Positions 21,428 to 31,181 of a stretch of 64,000 nucleotides of DNA are shown here, piece by piece. This DNA comes from Phenylobacterium soli (GTDB lineage Bacteria; Pseudomonadota; Alphaproteobacteria; Caulobacterales; Caulobacteraceae). Within the stretch, counting starts at the first letter, position 1; every line of letters starts with the position of its first letter. The notes under the pieces are model-generated. The model was not told where the DNA came from. It made no database searches and was given only the letters and a program-made list of their open reading frames with translations. A program made the translations under genes and the position numbers. Where the stretch lies: positions 248,001 to 312,000 of the forward strand of contig NZ_QFYQ01000001.1 of NCBI RefSeq assembly GCF_003254475.1. Direction: 5' to 3'.

Positions 21428-23629
21428 ATGAACAAGCCCCTGCAACGCCTGGCGCAAGGCGCCACCCGCCGCGAAGCCCTGACCGTCGGCGCGACCCTCG
21501 CCGGCGGCGCCCTGCTGGTCGGCTGCTCGCCCGCCAATATGATGGTCGACATCATGAGCATGGGCGCGCCGCACGACTTCGGCGCCTTCGGCCCCTTCAT
21601 CAAGGTGGCCCCCGACGGCTGGGTCACTGTGATCTGCAAGCACATCGAATTCGGCCAAGGGAACCACGCCGGCCTGGCGGCCATCGCCGCCGAGGAGATG
21701 GACGCCGACTGGGACAAGGTGAAGACCGAGCACGCCGCGGCGAACGCCAAGGTCTACGCCAACTCGGCCATGGGCGTTCAGGGCACCGGGGGCTCCTCCG
21801 CCATCCCGAACTCCTGGATGCAGCTCAGGACCGCAGGCGCCGCGGCGCGGGCGATGTTCGTCCAGGCCGCGGCGACGAAGTGGAACGTGCCGGTCGCCGA
21901 GATCGCCGTGAAGAATGGCGTCGTCAGCCATAACGGCGGCGCCCAGCAGGCGACCTTCGCCGAGCTGCTGCCGGACGCGGCCAAGGTGGCGCCGCCCAAG
22001 GCTCCGGTGCTGAAGGATCCGAAGACCTTCAGCCTGATCGGCACCGACCGGGTCCGCCGTAAGGACGCCGTGGCCAAGAGCACCGGGACGGCCACCTACA
22101 CCCAGGACATCCACCTGCCGAACATGCTGACGGCGATGGTCGCCCATGCGCCGAAGTTCGGCGGCAAGGTCGTCTCGTTCGACGACAGCGCGGCGCGCAA
22201 GGTGCCCGGCGTGGTTGACGTCTTCCAGATCCCGACCGGCGTCGCGGTCGTGGCCGACAACACCTGGGCCGCCCGTCAGGGACGCGACGCCCTGAAGGTG
22301 AAGTGGGACTTCACCAAGGCGGAGACCCGCGGCACCGATCAGCTCTCCAAGCTCTACGCCGACCTCGCGGCCGGCAAGGCGCAGCCCACGGGCAAGACCG
22401 CCTGGCAGGCCTTCGGCTCCAAGGGCGAGGCGGCGAAGGCGGCAGGCGGCCAGGCGGCGGTGGAGGTCACCTACGACTTCCCGTACCTGGCCCATGCGAC
22501 CATGGAGCCGATGGACTGCGTGGCCATCGTCAAGGGCCAGAGCTGCAAGCTGATCCACGGCTCCCAGGGCCCGACGTTGGACCAGCTCAACGCCGCCAAG
22601 ATCGTCGGCAATCTGCCGGGCAACGTCGAGGTACAGACCCTGTTCGCCGGCGGCTCGTTCGGCCGGCGGACCAACTTCCAGTCCGACTACGTGGCCGAGG
22701 CGGTGCAGGTCGCCAAGAAGGTCGGCGGCGGCCGGCCGGTGAAGCTGGTCTGGACGCGCGAGGACGACATGCGCGCCGGCTACTACCGGCCCATGGTCCA
22801 CCACGCGGTGCGCGTGACCCTGGACAAGGACGGTCTGCCGGCCACCTGGCGTCATCGCGTGGTCACACAGTCGATCATGAAGGGCTCGCCCATGGGCACG
22901 CCCAAGGTGGACCCGACGTCGGTCGAAGGCGCCTCGGATTCGCCCTGTCTGAAGGCCACGCCCGTGGTCGACGCCCAGCTGCTGTCGCCCGACGTCGGCG
23001 TGCCGGTGCTGTGGTGGCGATCGGTGGGGGCGACCCACACCGCCTTCGTCATGGAGCACACCATCGACCAGCTGGCGAAGAAGGCCGGCAAGGATCCGGT
23101 GGAGTATCGCCGCACCCTCTACGCCAAGGCCGGCGCGGCCCGGCACCTGGCGGTGCTCAACCTGGCGGCCGAGAAGGCCGGCTGGACGACCCCGCCGCCC
23201 GCCGGATGGACCCGCGGCGTCGCGGTCCACGAGAGCTTCGGCTCCGTGGTCGCCCAGATCGCCGAGGTGAAGCTGGAGAACGGCCAGCCCAAGATCGGCC
23301 GGGTGGTCACGGCCATCGACTGCGGCACGGCGATCTCGCCAGATCAGATCGCGGCACAGATGGAGGGCGGCACCTGCCTTGGCCTCTCTGCGGCCCTGTT
23401 CGGCAAGATCACCATGAAGGACGGCGAGGTGGAGCAGTCCAACTTCGACGGCTACCGGGTGCTGCGGAACTCCGAGGCGCCGACCGTGGAGACCTACATC
23501 GTTCCCTCGGCCAATCCGCCGAGCGGCGTCGGCGAGCCCGGCACGCCCGTGATCGCCCCGGCCGTGGCCAACGCCCTGCTCGCCATGGGCCAAGCTCCGA
23601 CCACCGCCCTGCCCTTCGTGAAGGCCTGA
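21428..23629 (+). CDS. Molybdenum-binding subunit, isoquinoline 1-oxidoreductase type
   Basis: A 733-residue catalytic subunit of a two-subunit molybdenum hydroxylase (IorB/aldehyde dehydrogenase type, lacking a separate FAD subunit). A twin-arginine signal (TRREALTVG) is followed by a hydrophobic stretch ending in a lipobox-like LLVGC (Cys33), suggesting Tat export and perhaps lipid attachment. Family motifs include EFGQGNHAGLA, YDFPYLAHATMEPMDC, GGSFGRR and, near the end, PSGVGEPGTPVIAPAVANA with the active-site glutamate. Substrate is unknown. The nearby Moco genes, including MocA and XdhC types, could mature it. Confidence 0.92.
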   Translation: MNKPLQRLAQGATRREALTVGATLAGGALLVGCSPANMMVDIMSMGAPHDFGAFGPFIKVAPDGWVTVICKHIEFGQGNHAGLAAIAAEEMDADWDKVKTEHAAANAKVYANSAMGVQGTGGSSAIPNSWMQLRTAGAAARAMFVQAAATKWNVPVAEIAVKNGVVSHNGGAQQATFAELLPDAAKVAPPKAPVLKDPKTFSLIGTDRVRRKDAVAKSTGTATYTQDIHLPNMLTAMVAHAPKFGGKVVSFDDSAARKVPGVVDVFQIPTGVAVVADNTWAARQGRDALKVKWDFTKAETRGTDQLSKLYADLAAGKAQPTGKTAWQAFGSKGEAAKAAGGQAAVEVTYDFPYLAHATMEPMDCVAIVKGQSCKLIHGSQGPTLDQLNAAKIVGNLPGNVEVQTLFAGGSFGRRTNFQSDYVAEAVQVAKKVGGGRPVKLVWTREDDMRAGYYRPMVHHAVRVTLDKDGLPATWRHRVVTQSIMKGSPMGTPKVDPTSVEGASDSPCLKATPVVDAQLLSPDVGVPVLWWRSVGATHTAFVMEHTIDQLAKKAGKDPVEYRRTLYAKAGAARHLAVLNLAAEKAGWTTPPPAGWTRGVAVHESFGSVVAQIAEVKLENGQPKIGRVVTAIDCGTAISPDQIAAQMEGGTCLGLSAALFGKITMKDGEVEQSNFDGYRVLRNSEAPTVETYIVPSANPPSGVGEPGTPVIAPAVANALLAMGQAPTTALPFVKA

Positions 23630-23643
23630 CCGACCGGCTGCAA

Positions 23644-23669
23644 CCCGGGCGCCAATTGCTGCGCCCGGG
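23644..23669 (+). terminator. Strong hairpin after the Mo hydroxylase genes
   Basis: A 9-bp perfect stem (CCCGGGCGC/GCGCCCGGG) with an 8-nt loop starts 15 nt after the stop. It is followed by GAACTTGCG, so there is no clear T tract and termination is only possible. Confidence 0.45.
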
Positions 23670-23725
23670 GAACTTGCGTCCAGCGCCGCTGTTGACCCTC
23701 CAGCCCTTGGGACTGGAGAGACGGC

Positions 23726-24643
23726 GTGCGGCTGCGATCGGCTCACCGCAGGACCTGGCGCACCGTCGCCGCAGCCGTCGGCGGCGCCCTGCCGGCCGCA
23801 GCCTGCTCCGGCGTGCTCGATCCCGTCGGGCCTGTCGGCCGCGACGACGCCAACATCCTGATCGTCGCCACGATCATCATGCTGGCGATCATCATCCCGA
23901 CGATCCTGCTCGCGTTCTGGATGGCCTGGCGCTACCGCGCCTCCAACACCAAGGCCGAGTACCTGCCGAACTGGTCCTACTCCGGTCGGATCGAGGCGGT
24001 GGTCTGGTCGATCCCGATCCTCACCATCATGTTCATCGGCGGGGTGATCTGGATCGGCTCCTACAAGCTTGACCCGTTCCGGCCGCTGCCCTCGAAGACG
24101 CCGCCGCTCGAGGTGCAGGTCGTCTCGCTCGACTGGAAGTGGCTGTTCATCTACCCGCAGCAGGGGGTGGCGACGGTCAACCAGCTGGTGGTGCCGGCGG
24201 GCACGCCGGTCCACTTCTCGATCACCTCGGCGAGCGTGTTCAACGTCTTCTTCGTGCCCCGGCTGGGCTCGATGATCTACGCCATGCCCGGGATGGTCTC
24301 GCAGCTGCACCTGCAGGCGGATCATCCGGCCAACCTGTTCGGCGTCTCGGCGCATTTCTCGGGCGACGGCTTCTCGGACATGCAGTTCCAGGTCCGGAGC
24401 GTGCCCGCCGACCAGTTCGCCGCCTGGGCCCAGGCGGCCAGGGGCGGCGGCCCGGTGCTCGACCAGGCGGCCTACGCGGTCCTCGCGCGGCAAAGCCAGA
24501 ACGTGCCGCCGTCGACCTACTCGGCGATCGACCCGCAGCTCTTCCAGGCCGTGGCGACGCAGAAGATCCCGCCGGCGCCGGGGCCCGAACCGGAGAACCC
24601 CGCGCACGCCGGACGTGAAGTCTCGACCGGGGGACACCACTGA
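23726..24643 (+). CDS. cyoA: Cytochrome o ubiquinol oxidase subunit II
   Basis: A 305-residue subunit II of the bo3-type quinol oxidase. A signal sequence ends in a lipobox (PAAAC, Cys27). Two transmembrane helices lie at about residues 43-67 and 88-108. The periplasmic cupredoxin domain (VVSLDWKWLFIYP, FSGDGFSDMQFQV) lacks the CuA ligand set, as expected for a quinol oxidase. The start is GTG at 23726 with GGAGAG upstream. The stop overlaps the cyoB ATG (TGATG). Confidence 0.95.
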   Translation: MRLRSAHRRTWRTVAAAVGGALPAAACSGVLDPVGPVGRDDANILIVATIIMLAIIIPTILLAFWMAWRYRASNTKAEYLPNWSYSGRIEAVVWSIPILTIMFIGGVIWIGSYKLDPFRPLPSKTPPLEVQVVSLDWKWLFIYPQQGVATVNQLVVPAGTPVHFSITSASVFNVFFVPRLGSMIYAMPGMVSQLHLQADHPANLFGVSAHFSGDGFSDMQFQVRSVPADQFAAWAQAARGGGPVLDQAAYAVLARQSQNVPPSTYSAIDPQLFQAVATQKIPPAPGPEPENPAHAGREVSTGGHH

Positions 24644-26670
24644 TGTTCGGCAAGCTCAGCCTCTCGGCCATCCCCCTCAGCCAGCCCATCCCGCTGATCA
24701 CCTCGCTGGCGGTGATGGCGATCCTGATCGGCGTGCTGGTGCTGGTCACCGTCAAGGGCTGGTGGCCCTACCTCTGGAAGGAATGGATCACCTCGGTCGA
24801 CCACAAGCGGATCGGCGTGATGTACGTCCTCCTCGGGGTCGTGATGCTGATCCGCGGCTTCGCCGACGCGATCATGATGCGCACCCAGCAGGCGATGGCG
24901 ATCGGCGCCCAGGGCTACCTGCCGCCCGAGCACTACAACCAGATCTTCTCCGCCCACGGGACGATCATGATCCTGTTCGGCGCCATGCCGCTGGTGCTGG
25001 GGTTCATGAACTTCCTGGTGCCGCTGCAACTCGGGGTCCGCGACGTGGCGTTCCCGACCTTCAACTCGGTGGGCTTCTGGCTGACCGCCTCGGGCGCCTT
25101 CCTGGTCAATGTGTCGCTGTTCGTCGGCGAGTTCGCGCGCACCGGCTGGCTGCCCTATCCGCCGCTCAGCGAGGTCGGCTACTCGCCCGGGGTCGGCGTC
25201 GACTACTACCTGTGGGCCGTGCAGATCTCCGGGGTCGGCACCCTGATCACCGGCATCAACATCGTCACGACGGTGCTGAAGATGCGATGTCCCGGCATGA
25301 GCTACCTGCGCATGCCGGTGTTCACCTGGACGGCGCTCGCCTCCTGCCTGCTGATCATCGCGGTGTTCCCGATCCTCACCGCCACCCTGGCGATGCTCAC
25401 CCTTGACCGCTACCTCGGCTTCCACTTCTTCACGAACGACGCGGGCGGCAGCCCGATGATGTTCATGAACCTGATCTGGGCCTGGGGCCACCCGGAGGTC
25501 TACATCCTGGTGCTGCCGGCCTTCGGGATCTACTCGGAGATCTTCCCCACCTTCTCGGGCAAGCCGCTGTTCGGCTATCGCTCGATGGTCGCGGCGACCC
25601 TGTTCATCTGCATCGTCTCGATGATGGTCTGGCTGCACCACTTCTTCACCATGGGCGCCGGGCCCGCGGTGAACACCTTCTTCGGCATCGCCTCCAGCGT
25701 CATCGCCGTCGGCACCGGCGTGAAGATCTACAACTGGATCTTCACCATGTACGGCGGCCGCGTGCGGATGGAGGTCCCCATGCTGTGGTCGCTGGGCTTC
25801 ATCTTCACCTTCGTCATCGGCGGCCTGACCGGCGTGCTGCTGGCCATCCCGCCGGCCGACTTCCTGACCCACAACTCGATGTTCCTGGTCGCCCACTTCC
25901 ACAACGTCATCGTCGGCGGGGTGGTGTTCGCGATCTTCGCGGGGCTCGAGTTCTGGTTCCCCAAGGCGTTCGGCTTCCGGCTGCACGAAGGCCTTGGCAA
26001 GGCCGCCTTCTGGTTCGCCTTCGTCGGCTTCTGGGTAACCTTCGCGCCGCTCTACGTGCTCGGGCTGGAGGGCATGACCCGCCGCCTGCAGCACATCAAC
26101 ATCGAGGAGTGGCGGCCGATGCTCTACGTCTCGGTGGTCGGGGTGGCCATCCTGATCGTCGGCGTGGTCGCCCAGGTCGCGCAGCTGGTGGTCAGTATCC
26201 GCGACCGCGAGAAGCTGCGCGACGTCACCGGCGACCCCTGGGACGGCCGCTCGCTGGAATGGGCCACGCCCTCCCCGCCGCCGTTCTTCAACTTCGCCGT
26301 CCTGCCGAACGTCGAGGGCGAGGAGGCCTACTGGGGCATCAAGCAGCGGGCCATCGAAACCCAGCAGATGAGCCCCGAACCGCGCTACCGGCCGATCGAG
26401 ATGCCGATCAACAGCCCGGTCGGGATCTACACCGCCTTCTTCGCCAGCGTCTTCGGCTTCGCCATGATCTGGCACATCTGGTGGCTGGCGATTCTGGCGC
26501 TCGTGGCGGCGTTCGCCGGCTTCGTGGTCTTCGCCTGGCGTGACGTCCACGAGTTCGAGGTGCCGGCCGAGGAGGTGGCGCAGGCCGACCGGGCCCGCCG
26601 CGCGTCTCGCGAAGCCGCCCTGGCGCGGATGGCGGCGGCCGAGGGGACCCCGGAAGGAGCGGGCGCATGA
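24643..26670 (+). CDS. cyoB: Cytochrome o ubiquinol oxidase subunit I
   Basis: A 675-residue heme-copper oxidase subunit with about 15 transmembrane helices, which oxidises ubiquinol, reduces O2 to water and pumps protons. The low-spin heme ligand lies in FSAHGTIMILFG. The CuB and cross-linked tyrosine motif is WGHPEVYILVLPAFG, the two further CuB histidines are in VWLHHFFTMG, and the high-spin and low-spin heme ligands are in VAHFHNVIVGG. Its length matches E. coli CyoB. It is linked to cyoA and cyoC by overlaps. Confidence 0.98.
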   Translation: MFGKLSLSAIPLSQPIPLITSLAVMAILIGVLVLVTVKGWWPYLWKEWITSVDHKRIGVMYVLLGVVMLIRGFADAIMMRTQQAMAIGAQGYLPPEHYNQIFSAHGTIMILFGAMPLVLGFMNFLVPLQLGVRDVAFPTFNSVGFWLTASGAFLVNVSLFVGEFARTGWLPYPPLSEVGYSPGVGVDYYLWAVQISGVGTLITGINIVTTVLKMRCPGMSYLRMPVFTWTALASCLLIIAVFPILTATLAMLTLDRYLGFHFFTNDAGGSPMMFMNLIWAWGHPEVYILVLPAFGIYSEIFPTFSGKPLFGYRSMVAATLFICIVSMMVWLHHFFTMGAGPAVNTFFGIASSVIAVGTGVKIYNWIFTMYGGRVRMEVPMLWSLGFIFTFVIGGLTGVLLAIPPADFLTHNSMFLVAHFHNVIVGGVVFAIFAGLEFWFPKAFGFRLHEGLGKAAFWFAFVGFWVTFAPLYVLGLEGMTRRLQHINIEEWRPMLYVSVVGVAILIVGVVAQVAQLVVSIRDREKLRDVTGDPWDGRSLEWATPSPPPFFNFAVLPNVEGEEAYWGIKQRAIETQQMSPEPRYRPIEMPINSPVGIYTAFFASVFGFAMIWHIWWLAILALVAAFAGFVVFAWRDVHEFEVPAEEVAQADRARRASREAALARMAAAEGTPEGAGA

Positions 26671-27359
26671 GCGACATCCCCTTCCCCGCCAGCGCCGAGG
26701 CGATCCGCCGCCAGCGCGAGGACCCGCATCGCCTGGGCCACCGGGGCCATGGCCGCGAGCCGGTTCCCGGCGCCGGTCACGGCCAGACCGGTCCGGCCAG
26801 CAAGCGGATCATCGTCGGCTACGGCTTCTGGATCTTCCTGCTCAGCGACATCGTCATCTTCTCCTGCTTTTTCGCGGCCTATGCCGTGCTGCAGGGCCAG
26901 ACGGCCGGCGGGCCGACGGCGCGGCAGATCGTCGACACCACGCGCGTCGCCTGGGAGACCACCTTCCTGCTGGCCTCCAGCTTCACCTGCGGCCTGTCGT
27001 TCGCCGCGACCAACGCCAAGAACCTGCTCTGGACCCAGGTCTTCCTGGCGCTGACCGGGCTCTTGGGACTGGGCTTCGTGGGGTTGGAGCTGCAGGAATT
27101 CCTGGAGCTCGCCGCCGCCGGCGCGACGCCCCAGCGCAGCGCCTTCCTGACCGCCTTCTACTCGCTCGTCGGCTGCCACGGCCTGCACGTCAGCGTCGGC
27201 GGGCTGTGGCTCGCCACCATGATGGCGCAGCTGCAGGTGAAGGGCTTCCGCCACGAGATCATGCACCGGCTGATCTGCTTCAACCTGTTCTGGCACGCGC
27301 TCGACATCGTCTGGGTGGCGATCTTCTCGGTCGTCTACCTGATGGGATCCATCTCATGA
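26667..27359 (+). CDS. cyoC: Cytochrome o ubiquinol oxidase subunit III
   Basis: A 230-residue subunit III with five transmembrane helices. The family shows in SKRIIVGYGFWIFLLSDIVIFSCFF, the repeated aromatic helix ends, and YSLVGCHGLHVSVGGLWL with FNLFWHALDIVWVAIFSVVYLMG. An N-terminal His/Arg-rich cytoplasmic stretch of about 45 residues is longer than in E. coli. It overlaps cyoB and cyoD by ATGA. Confidence 0.96.
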   Translation: MSDIPFPASAEAIRRQREDPHRLGHRGHGREPVPGAGHGQTGPASKRIIVGYGFWIFLLSDIVIFSCFFAAYAVLQGQTAGGPTARQIVDTTRVAWETTFLLASSFTCGLSFAATNAKNLLWTQVFLALTGLLGLGFVGLELQEFLELAAAGATPQRSAFLTAFYSLVGCHGLHVSVGGLWLATMMAQLQVKGFRHEIMHRLICFNLFWHALDIVWVAIFSVVYLMGSIS

Positions 27360-27769
27360 GCGACCTCGAGTTCGACCCTCACCAGTACGCCGACGACGAG
27401 GTCGTCCGCGAAGATCACGCGCCGGGCGACGAGCCCGAGGAGAGCGCCGGCCATTGGGTGCGCAACTACCTGGTCGGCCTGGGCTTCGCGACGATCCTGA
27501 CCATCGCCTCGTTCTGGGCGGCCTCGACGCACCTGATCTGGGCCCCGGCGATCCCGGTGGCGCTGATCGTCCTGGCGATCGCCCAGATGGGCGTCCACCT
27601 GGTCTTCTTCCTGCACATCACCACCGGCCCGGACAACACCAACAACGTGCTCGCCCTGGCCTTCGGCCTGCTGGTGGTCTTCCTGGTGGTGGCGGGCTCC
27701 ATCTGGATCATGAACAACCTGCACCAGAACATGATGCCGATGCCGCAGATGGTGGAGATGCAGCGCTAG
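27356..27769 (+). CDS. cyoD: Cytochrome o ubiquinol oxidase subunit IV
   Basis: A 137-residue subunit IV with three transmembrane helices (from about residue 40), an acidic cytoplasmic N-terminus and the family motif AQMGVHLVFFLHI. It is needed for assembly of the CuB site in known bo3 oxidases. The ATG at 27356 overlaps the cyoC stop. Its stop overlaps the stop of the convergent mocA-like gene by four bases. No cyoE (heme O synthase) follows in this window. Confidence 0.95.
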   Translation: MSDLEFDPHQYADDEVVREDHAPGDEPEESAGHWVRNYLVGLGFATILTIASFWAASTHLIWAPAIPVALIVLAIAQMGVHLVFFLHITTGPDNTNNVLALAFGLLVVFLVVAGSIWIMNNLHQNMMPMPQMVEMQR

Positions 27770-28404
27770 CCGCGCGCCGTCGGCAGGTCGGCCGGACGGT
27801 CGACGTCGAACAGCACTCCGTCGTCGGGCGCCTCCACCAGGGCGAGCTCATCGCCGAGCGCCTGCAGAACCGCCCGGGCGCCGGTGTCCCCCTTCAGATC
27901 CAGGAGCTGCGGGAAGAGGGCGCGGCCGAGCAGCACCGGATTGCCGCGCCGACCCTCGAACACCGGCGCCGCGGCGGCCGCGCCCCGCGCCAGCGCCTCG
28001 GCCATCGGCCGCAGCACGGCCGTCGGCACGCGCGGCATGTCGCCGAGGAAGACGAAGACGCCGTCGGTGTCCGGCGGCAAGGCGGCGACCCCGGCGCGCA
28101 GCGACGCGCCCATGCCCTCGGCGTGCTCTGGCGCATGGCGGATCCGCAGGCGCGGATCGAAGGCGCGCGCCACGGCGGCCACCGCCTCGGCGTCCGCGCC
28201 GGTGACGACGGTCACCGCCCGCACGGGCGCGGCGAGGGCGGCGCGCAGGGCGCTTTCCAGCAGCACCCCCTCGCCATGCGGCGCGGTGAGCTTGCCCCCG
28301 CCGAAGCGGACGCCGGCGCCGGCGGCGAGCACGATGGCTTCCAGCCGCTGCGTCGTCTCCGCGCCTTTGGCCACGCCCCCTGTCGCCAGGCCCCCTGTCG
28401 CCAC
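27766..28404 (-). CDS. mocA: MocA-like molybdenum cofactor nucleotidylyltransferase
   Basis: A 212-residue nucleotidyltransferase of the MobA/MocA family. The nucleotide loop is [15 protein letters not shown], followed by [10 protein letters not shown] with the metal-binding Asp and [13 protein letters not shown]. MocA makes the cytosine dinucleotide cofactor used by bacterial hydroxylases such as the one upstream, whereas MobA makes the guanine form; the GGGKL variant and the context favour MocA. The start is GTG at 28404 after AGAGAGGA. The first ten residues come from a short tandem repeat ([10 protein letters not shown]). It is divergent from moaA. Confidence 0.75.
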   Translation of the reverse strand: MATGGLATGGVAKGAETTQRLEAIVLAAGAGVRFGGGKLTAPHGEGVLLESALRAALAAPVRAVTVVTGADAEAVAAVARAFDPRLRIRHAPEHAEGMGASLRAGVAALPPDTDGVFVFLGDMPRVPTAVLRPMAEALARGAAAAAPVFEGRRGNPVLLGRALFPQLLDLKGDTGARAVLQALGDELALVEAPDDGVLFDVDRPADLPTARG

Positions 28405-28433
28405 GGCCCGTTCCTCTCTATGTTTCAGGGCGC

Positions 28434-29462
28434 ATGACGCCCTATGACGCCAGCTCCGCGCAAGGCCAGTCCAGGCTGGTCGACGGCTTCGGCCGCACCG
28501 TGACCTATCTGCGGGTCTCGGTCACCGACCGCTGCGACCTGCGCTGTGTCTACTGCATGGCCGAGCACATGACCTTCCTGCCCAAGCGGGAGGTGCTGAC
28601 GCTGGAAGAGCTGGACCGCATCGCCTCGGCCTTCGTCTCGCTCGGCGTGAGGAAGCTGCGGCTGACCGGCGGCGAGCCACTCGTCCGCAAGGGCGTGATG
28701 GGGCTCTTCGAGAGCCTCTCGCGCCATCTGAAGAGCGGCGCGCTGGACGAGCTGACCCTGACCACCAACGGCACGCGGCTGGCCGAGTTCGCCGGCGAGC
28801 TGGCCGGCCTGGGCGTGCGGCGGATCAACGTCTCGCTGGACACCCTGAAGCCCGGCCTGTTCCGGCGTCTCACCCGCGGCGGGGACCTCACCAAGGTGCT
28901 GGCCGGGATCGAGGCCGCCCAGGCGGCCGGCCTGCAGGTCAAGGTCAACGCCGTGGCCCTGAAGGACGACAACGCCGGCGAGATCCCCGAGCTGATCAGG
29001 TGGGCCCATGGCCGCGGCCTCGACGTCACCCTCATCGAGACCATGCCGATGGGCGAGGTGGAGACCGACCGCACGGACCAGTACCTCTCGCTCAGCGACC
29101 TGCGCCGCGAGCTGGAAAGCTTCTGGACGCTCAAGGACATCCCGCTCTCCACCGGCGGGCCGGCCCGCTACGTCGAGGTGGCGGAGACCGGCGGGCGGCT
29201 CGGCTTCATCACCCCGCTCAGCCACAATTTCTGCGAGGCCTGCAACCGGGTGCGCCTGACCTGCACGGGCACGCTGCACACCTGCCTCGGCCAGGAGGAC
29301 GCCACCGACCTGCGCGCGGTCCTCCGCGCCGGCGCCTCGGACGCCGAGCTGATCGAGGCCATCCGCCATGGCGTCGACGCCAAGCCGAAGGGCCACGACT
29401 TCCGGATCGCCCGCGACGCTGCCCCCGCCGTGGCGCGCCACATGTCGACGACGGGAGGCTGA
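28434..29462 (+). CDS. moaA: GTP 3',8-cyclase MoaA
   Basis: A 342-residue radical SAM enzyme that converts GTP to the precursor of cyclic pyranopterin monophosphate, the first step of molybdenum cofactor synthesis. The radical SAM cluster is in [13 protein letters not shown] second [4Fe-4S] site has [21 protein letters not shown]. The C-terminus ends in GG, needed for activity in the family. It opens the moaA-D-E-B-C-moeA operon, all read on the plus strand with tiny gaps or overlaps. Confidence 0.97.
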   Translation: MTPYDASSAQGQSRLVDGFGRTVTYLRVSVTDRCDLRCVYCMAEHMTFLPKREVLTLEELDRIASAFVSLGVRKLRLTGGEPLVRKGVMGLFESLSRHLKSGALDELTLTTNGTRLAEFAGELAGLGVRRINVSLDTLKPGLFRRLTRGGDLTKVLAGIEAAQAAGLQVKVNAVALKDDNAGEIPELIRWAHGRGLDVTLIETMPMGEVETDRTDQYLSLSDLRRELESFWTLKDIPLSTGGPARYVEVAETGGRLGFITPLSHNFCEACNRVRLTCTGTLHTCLGQEDATDLRAVLRAGASDAELIEAIRHGVDAKPKGHDFRIARDAAPAVARHMSTTGG

Positions 29463-29465
29463 GCC

Positions 29466-29708
29466 TTGGCGCGGGTCCTCCTGTTCGGTCCCTTGCGCGA
29501 TGTCGCCGGCTGGCGCGAGCGCGAGATCACCGAGGCGGCATCGATCGCCGCGCTGAAGGCGATCCTCGCCGAGGAGGACGAGCGGCTCGGCGAGGCGCTG
29601 TCCGCCCCCGGCATTCAGGTCGCTCTCGACCAGGCGATCGTCCGCGGCGACCGGCCGCTCGGGCCGGCGACCGAGGTCGCCTTCCTGCCTCCGATGAGCG
29701 GCGGATGA
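29466..29708 (+). CDS. moaD: Molybdopterin synthase small subunit MoaD
   Basis: An 80-residue ubiquitin-fold sulfur carrier. The start ARVLLFGPLRDVAGWRE and the C-terminal PPMSGG, whose terminal glycine is thiocarboxylated, are diagnostic. The start is a TTG at 29466, three bases after the moaA stop. It overlaps moaE by ATGA, so the two subunits of molybdopterin synthase are co-translated. Confidence 0.93.
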   Translation: MARVLLFGPLRDVAGWREREITEAASIAALKAILAEEDERLGEALSAPGIQVALDQAIVRGDRPLGPATEVAFLPPMSGG

Positions 29709-30166
29709 GCATCGCGCTGACCGAACAGCCCTTCGACCCGGGCGCCCTGCTGAGCCAGTTCAGCGCCGGTCGCAGCGAGGTGGGCGCCGTGGCGAGCTTC
29801 ACCGGCCTGGCCCGCGCCGAGGGCGGGGAGGCCAAGATCCTTGAGCTCGAGGGTTATCCGGGCTTCACCGAGGCGGAGATCGGCAAGATCGCCGAGGAGG
29901 CGCTGAGCCGCTTCGGCATCGACGACCTGATGATCCGCCATCGGGTCGGCCGCATCGCCCCCGGCGAGCCGATCGTCTTCGTGGCCACGGCCGCCCGGCA
30001 CCGGCGGGCCGCGTTCGAGGCCTGTGACTTCCTGATGGATTACTTGAAGTCGCGCGCCCCCTTCTGGAAGAAGGAGCACGGCCCGGCCGGCGCGCGCTGG
30101 ATCGAGCCGCGGGCCGAGGACTATTCCGACGCCGCCCGCTGGGACGAGAAGGAGAGCCAGTCATGA
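29705..30166 (+). CDS. moaE: Molybdopterin synthase catalytic subunit MoaE
   Basis: A 153-residue catalytic subunit that, with MoaD, inserts two sulfurs to form molybdopterin. Family motifs are [55 protein letters not shown] and FWKKE with the active lysine. The ATG at 29705 overlaps moaD. Confidence 0.96.
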   Translation: MSIALTEQPFDPGALLSQFSAGRSEVGAVASFTGLARAEGGEAKILELEGYPGFTEAEIGKIAEEALSRFGIDDLMIRHRVGRIAPGEPIVFVATAARHRRAAFEACDFLMDYLKSRAPFWKKEHGPAGARWIEPRAEDYSDAARWDEKESQS

Positions 30167-30717
30167 ACGCCCCCGCATTCGCGCCCGGCGGCAAGATCGA
30201 CACCAACAAGCCGGTCAAGGCGGTGAAGATCGCCGTCCTGACGATCTCCGACACGCGCGACGAGGAGAGCGACACCTCCGGCAACATCCTGGCCGAACGC
30301 GTCACCGGCGCGGGCCACGAGCTGGCCGGTCGGGCCATCGTGCGCGACGACATCGAGGCGATCCGCGGCCAGGTGAGCGCCTGGGTCGCGTCGGGCGAGG
30401 TCGAGGCCATCGTCACCACCGGCGGCACCGGCATCACCGGCCGGGACGTGACACCCGAGGCCATCCGGCCGCTGTTCGACAAGGAGCTCGACGGCTTCTC
30501 GGTGATCTTCCACCTGGTCAGCTACCAGTCGGTGGGCCTTTCCACCCTTCAGTCCCGGGCCCTGGCTGGCATCGTGAAGGGGGTCTTCGTCTTCTGCCTG
30601 CCCGGCTCCAACGGGGCGGTGAAGGACGGCTGGGACAAGGTGATCTCCGCCCAGCTCGACAGCCGCCACGGCCCCTGCAACATGGTCGAGCTGATGCCGC
30701 GGCTGATGGAGCAGTGA
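30163..30717 (+). CDS. moaB: Molybdenum cofactor biosynthesis protein MoaB
   Basis: A 184-residue MoaB/MogA-type protein that adenylylates molybdopterin before metal insertion. It shows [33 protein letters not shown] and [18 protein letters not shown] [15 protein letters not shown]. The length and N-terminus favour MoaB over Mog. It overlaps moaE and moaC by four bases each. Confidence 0.93.
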   Translation: MNAPAFAPGGKIDTNKPVKAVKIAVLTISDTRDEESDTSGNILAERVTGAGHELAGRAIVRDDIEAIRGQVSAWVASGEVEAIVTTGGTGITGRDVTPEAIRPLFDKELDGFSVIFHLVSYQSVGLSTLQSRALAGIVKGVFVFCLPGSNGAVKDGWDKVISAQLDSRHGPCNMVELMPRLMEQ

Positions 30718-31181
30718 GCAAGCTCACCCACATCGACGAGACCGGCCGCGCCCGCATGGTCGACGTCTCGGACAAGGCGGTCACCGCGCGCGAAGCGGTT
30801 GCCGAGGGGTTCGTCCGCATGAGCCCCGAGACCCTGAGGCTGGCGCTGTCCGGCGAGGGCCGGAAGGGCGACGTGCGCGCGGTCGCCGAGATCGCCGGCG
30901 TCATGGCCGCCAAGAAGACCTCCGACCTGATCCCCATGTGCCACCCGCTGGCGATCACCAAGGCCGAGGTCCGGGTCGAGCCGGCGGAGGGCGGCCTCGC
31001 CGTCACGGCACGGGTCAAGACCAGCGGTCAAACGGGGGTGGAGATGGAGGCGCTGACCGCCGTGTCGGTGGCCTGCCTCACGCTCTACGACATGCTGAAG
31101 GCCGCCGAGAAGGGCATGGTCATCGAGGCGGTGCGCCTGGTCGCCAAATCCGGCGGCAAGTCGGGCGACTGGACCGCATGA
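30714..31181 (+). CDS. moaC: Cyclic pyranopterin monophosphate synthase MoaC
   Basis: A 155-residue enzyme that turns the MoaA product into cyclic pyranopterin monophosphate. The active-site region [19 protein letters not shown] and [20 protein letters not shown] are family signatures, and the C-terminal KSGGKSG carries conserved lysines. The start is GTG at 30714 inside the moaB stop (GTGA). Confidence 0.97.
   Translation: MSKLTHIDETGRARMVDVSDKAVTAREAVAEGFVRMSPETLRLALSGEGRKGDVRAVAEIAGVMAAKKTSDLIPMCHPLAITKAEVRVEPAEGGLAVTARVKTSGQTGVEMEALTAVSVACLTLYDMLKAAEKGMVIEAVRLVAKSGGKSGDWTA

Noticed and set aside
28376..28404. Short tandem repeat as a phase-variation switch at the mocA-like start
   Set aside because: There are only two units, each about 15 bp (a multiple of three), so slippage would not shift the frame.
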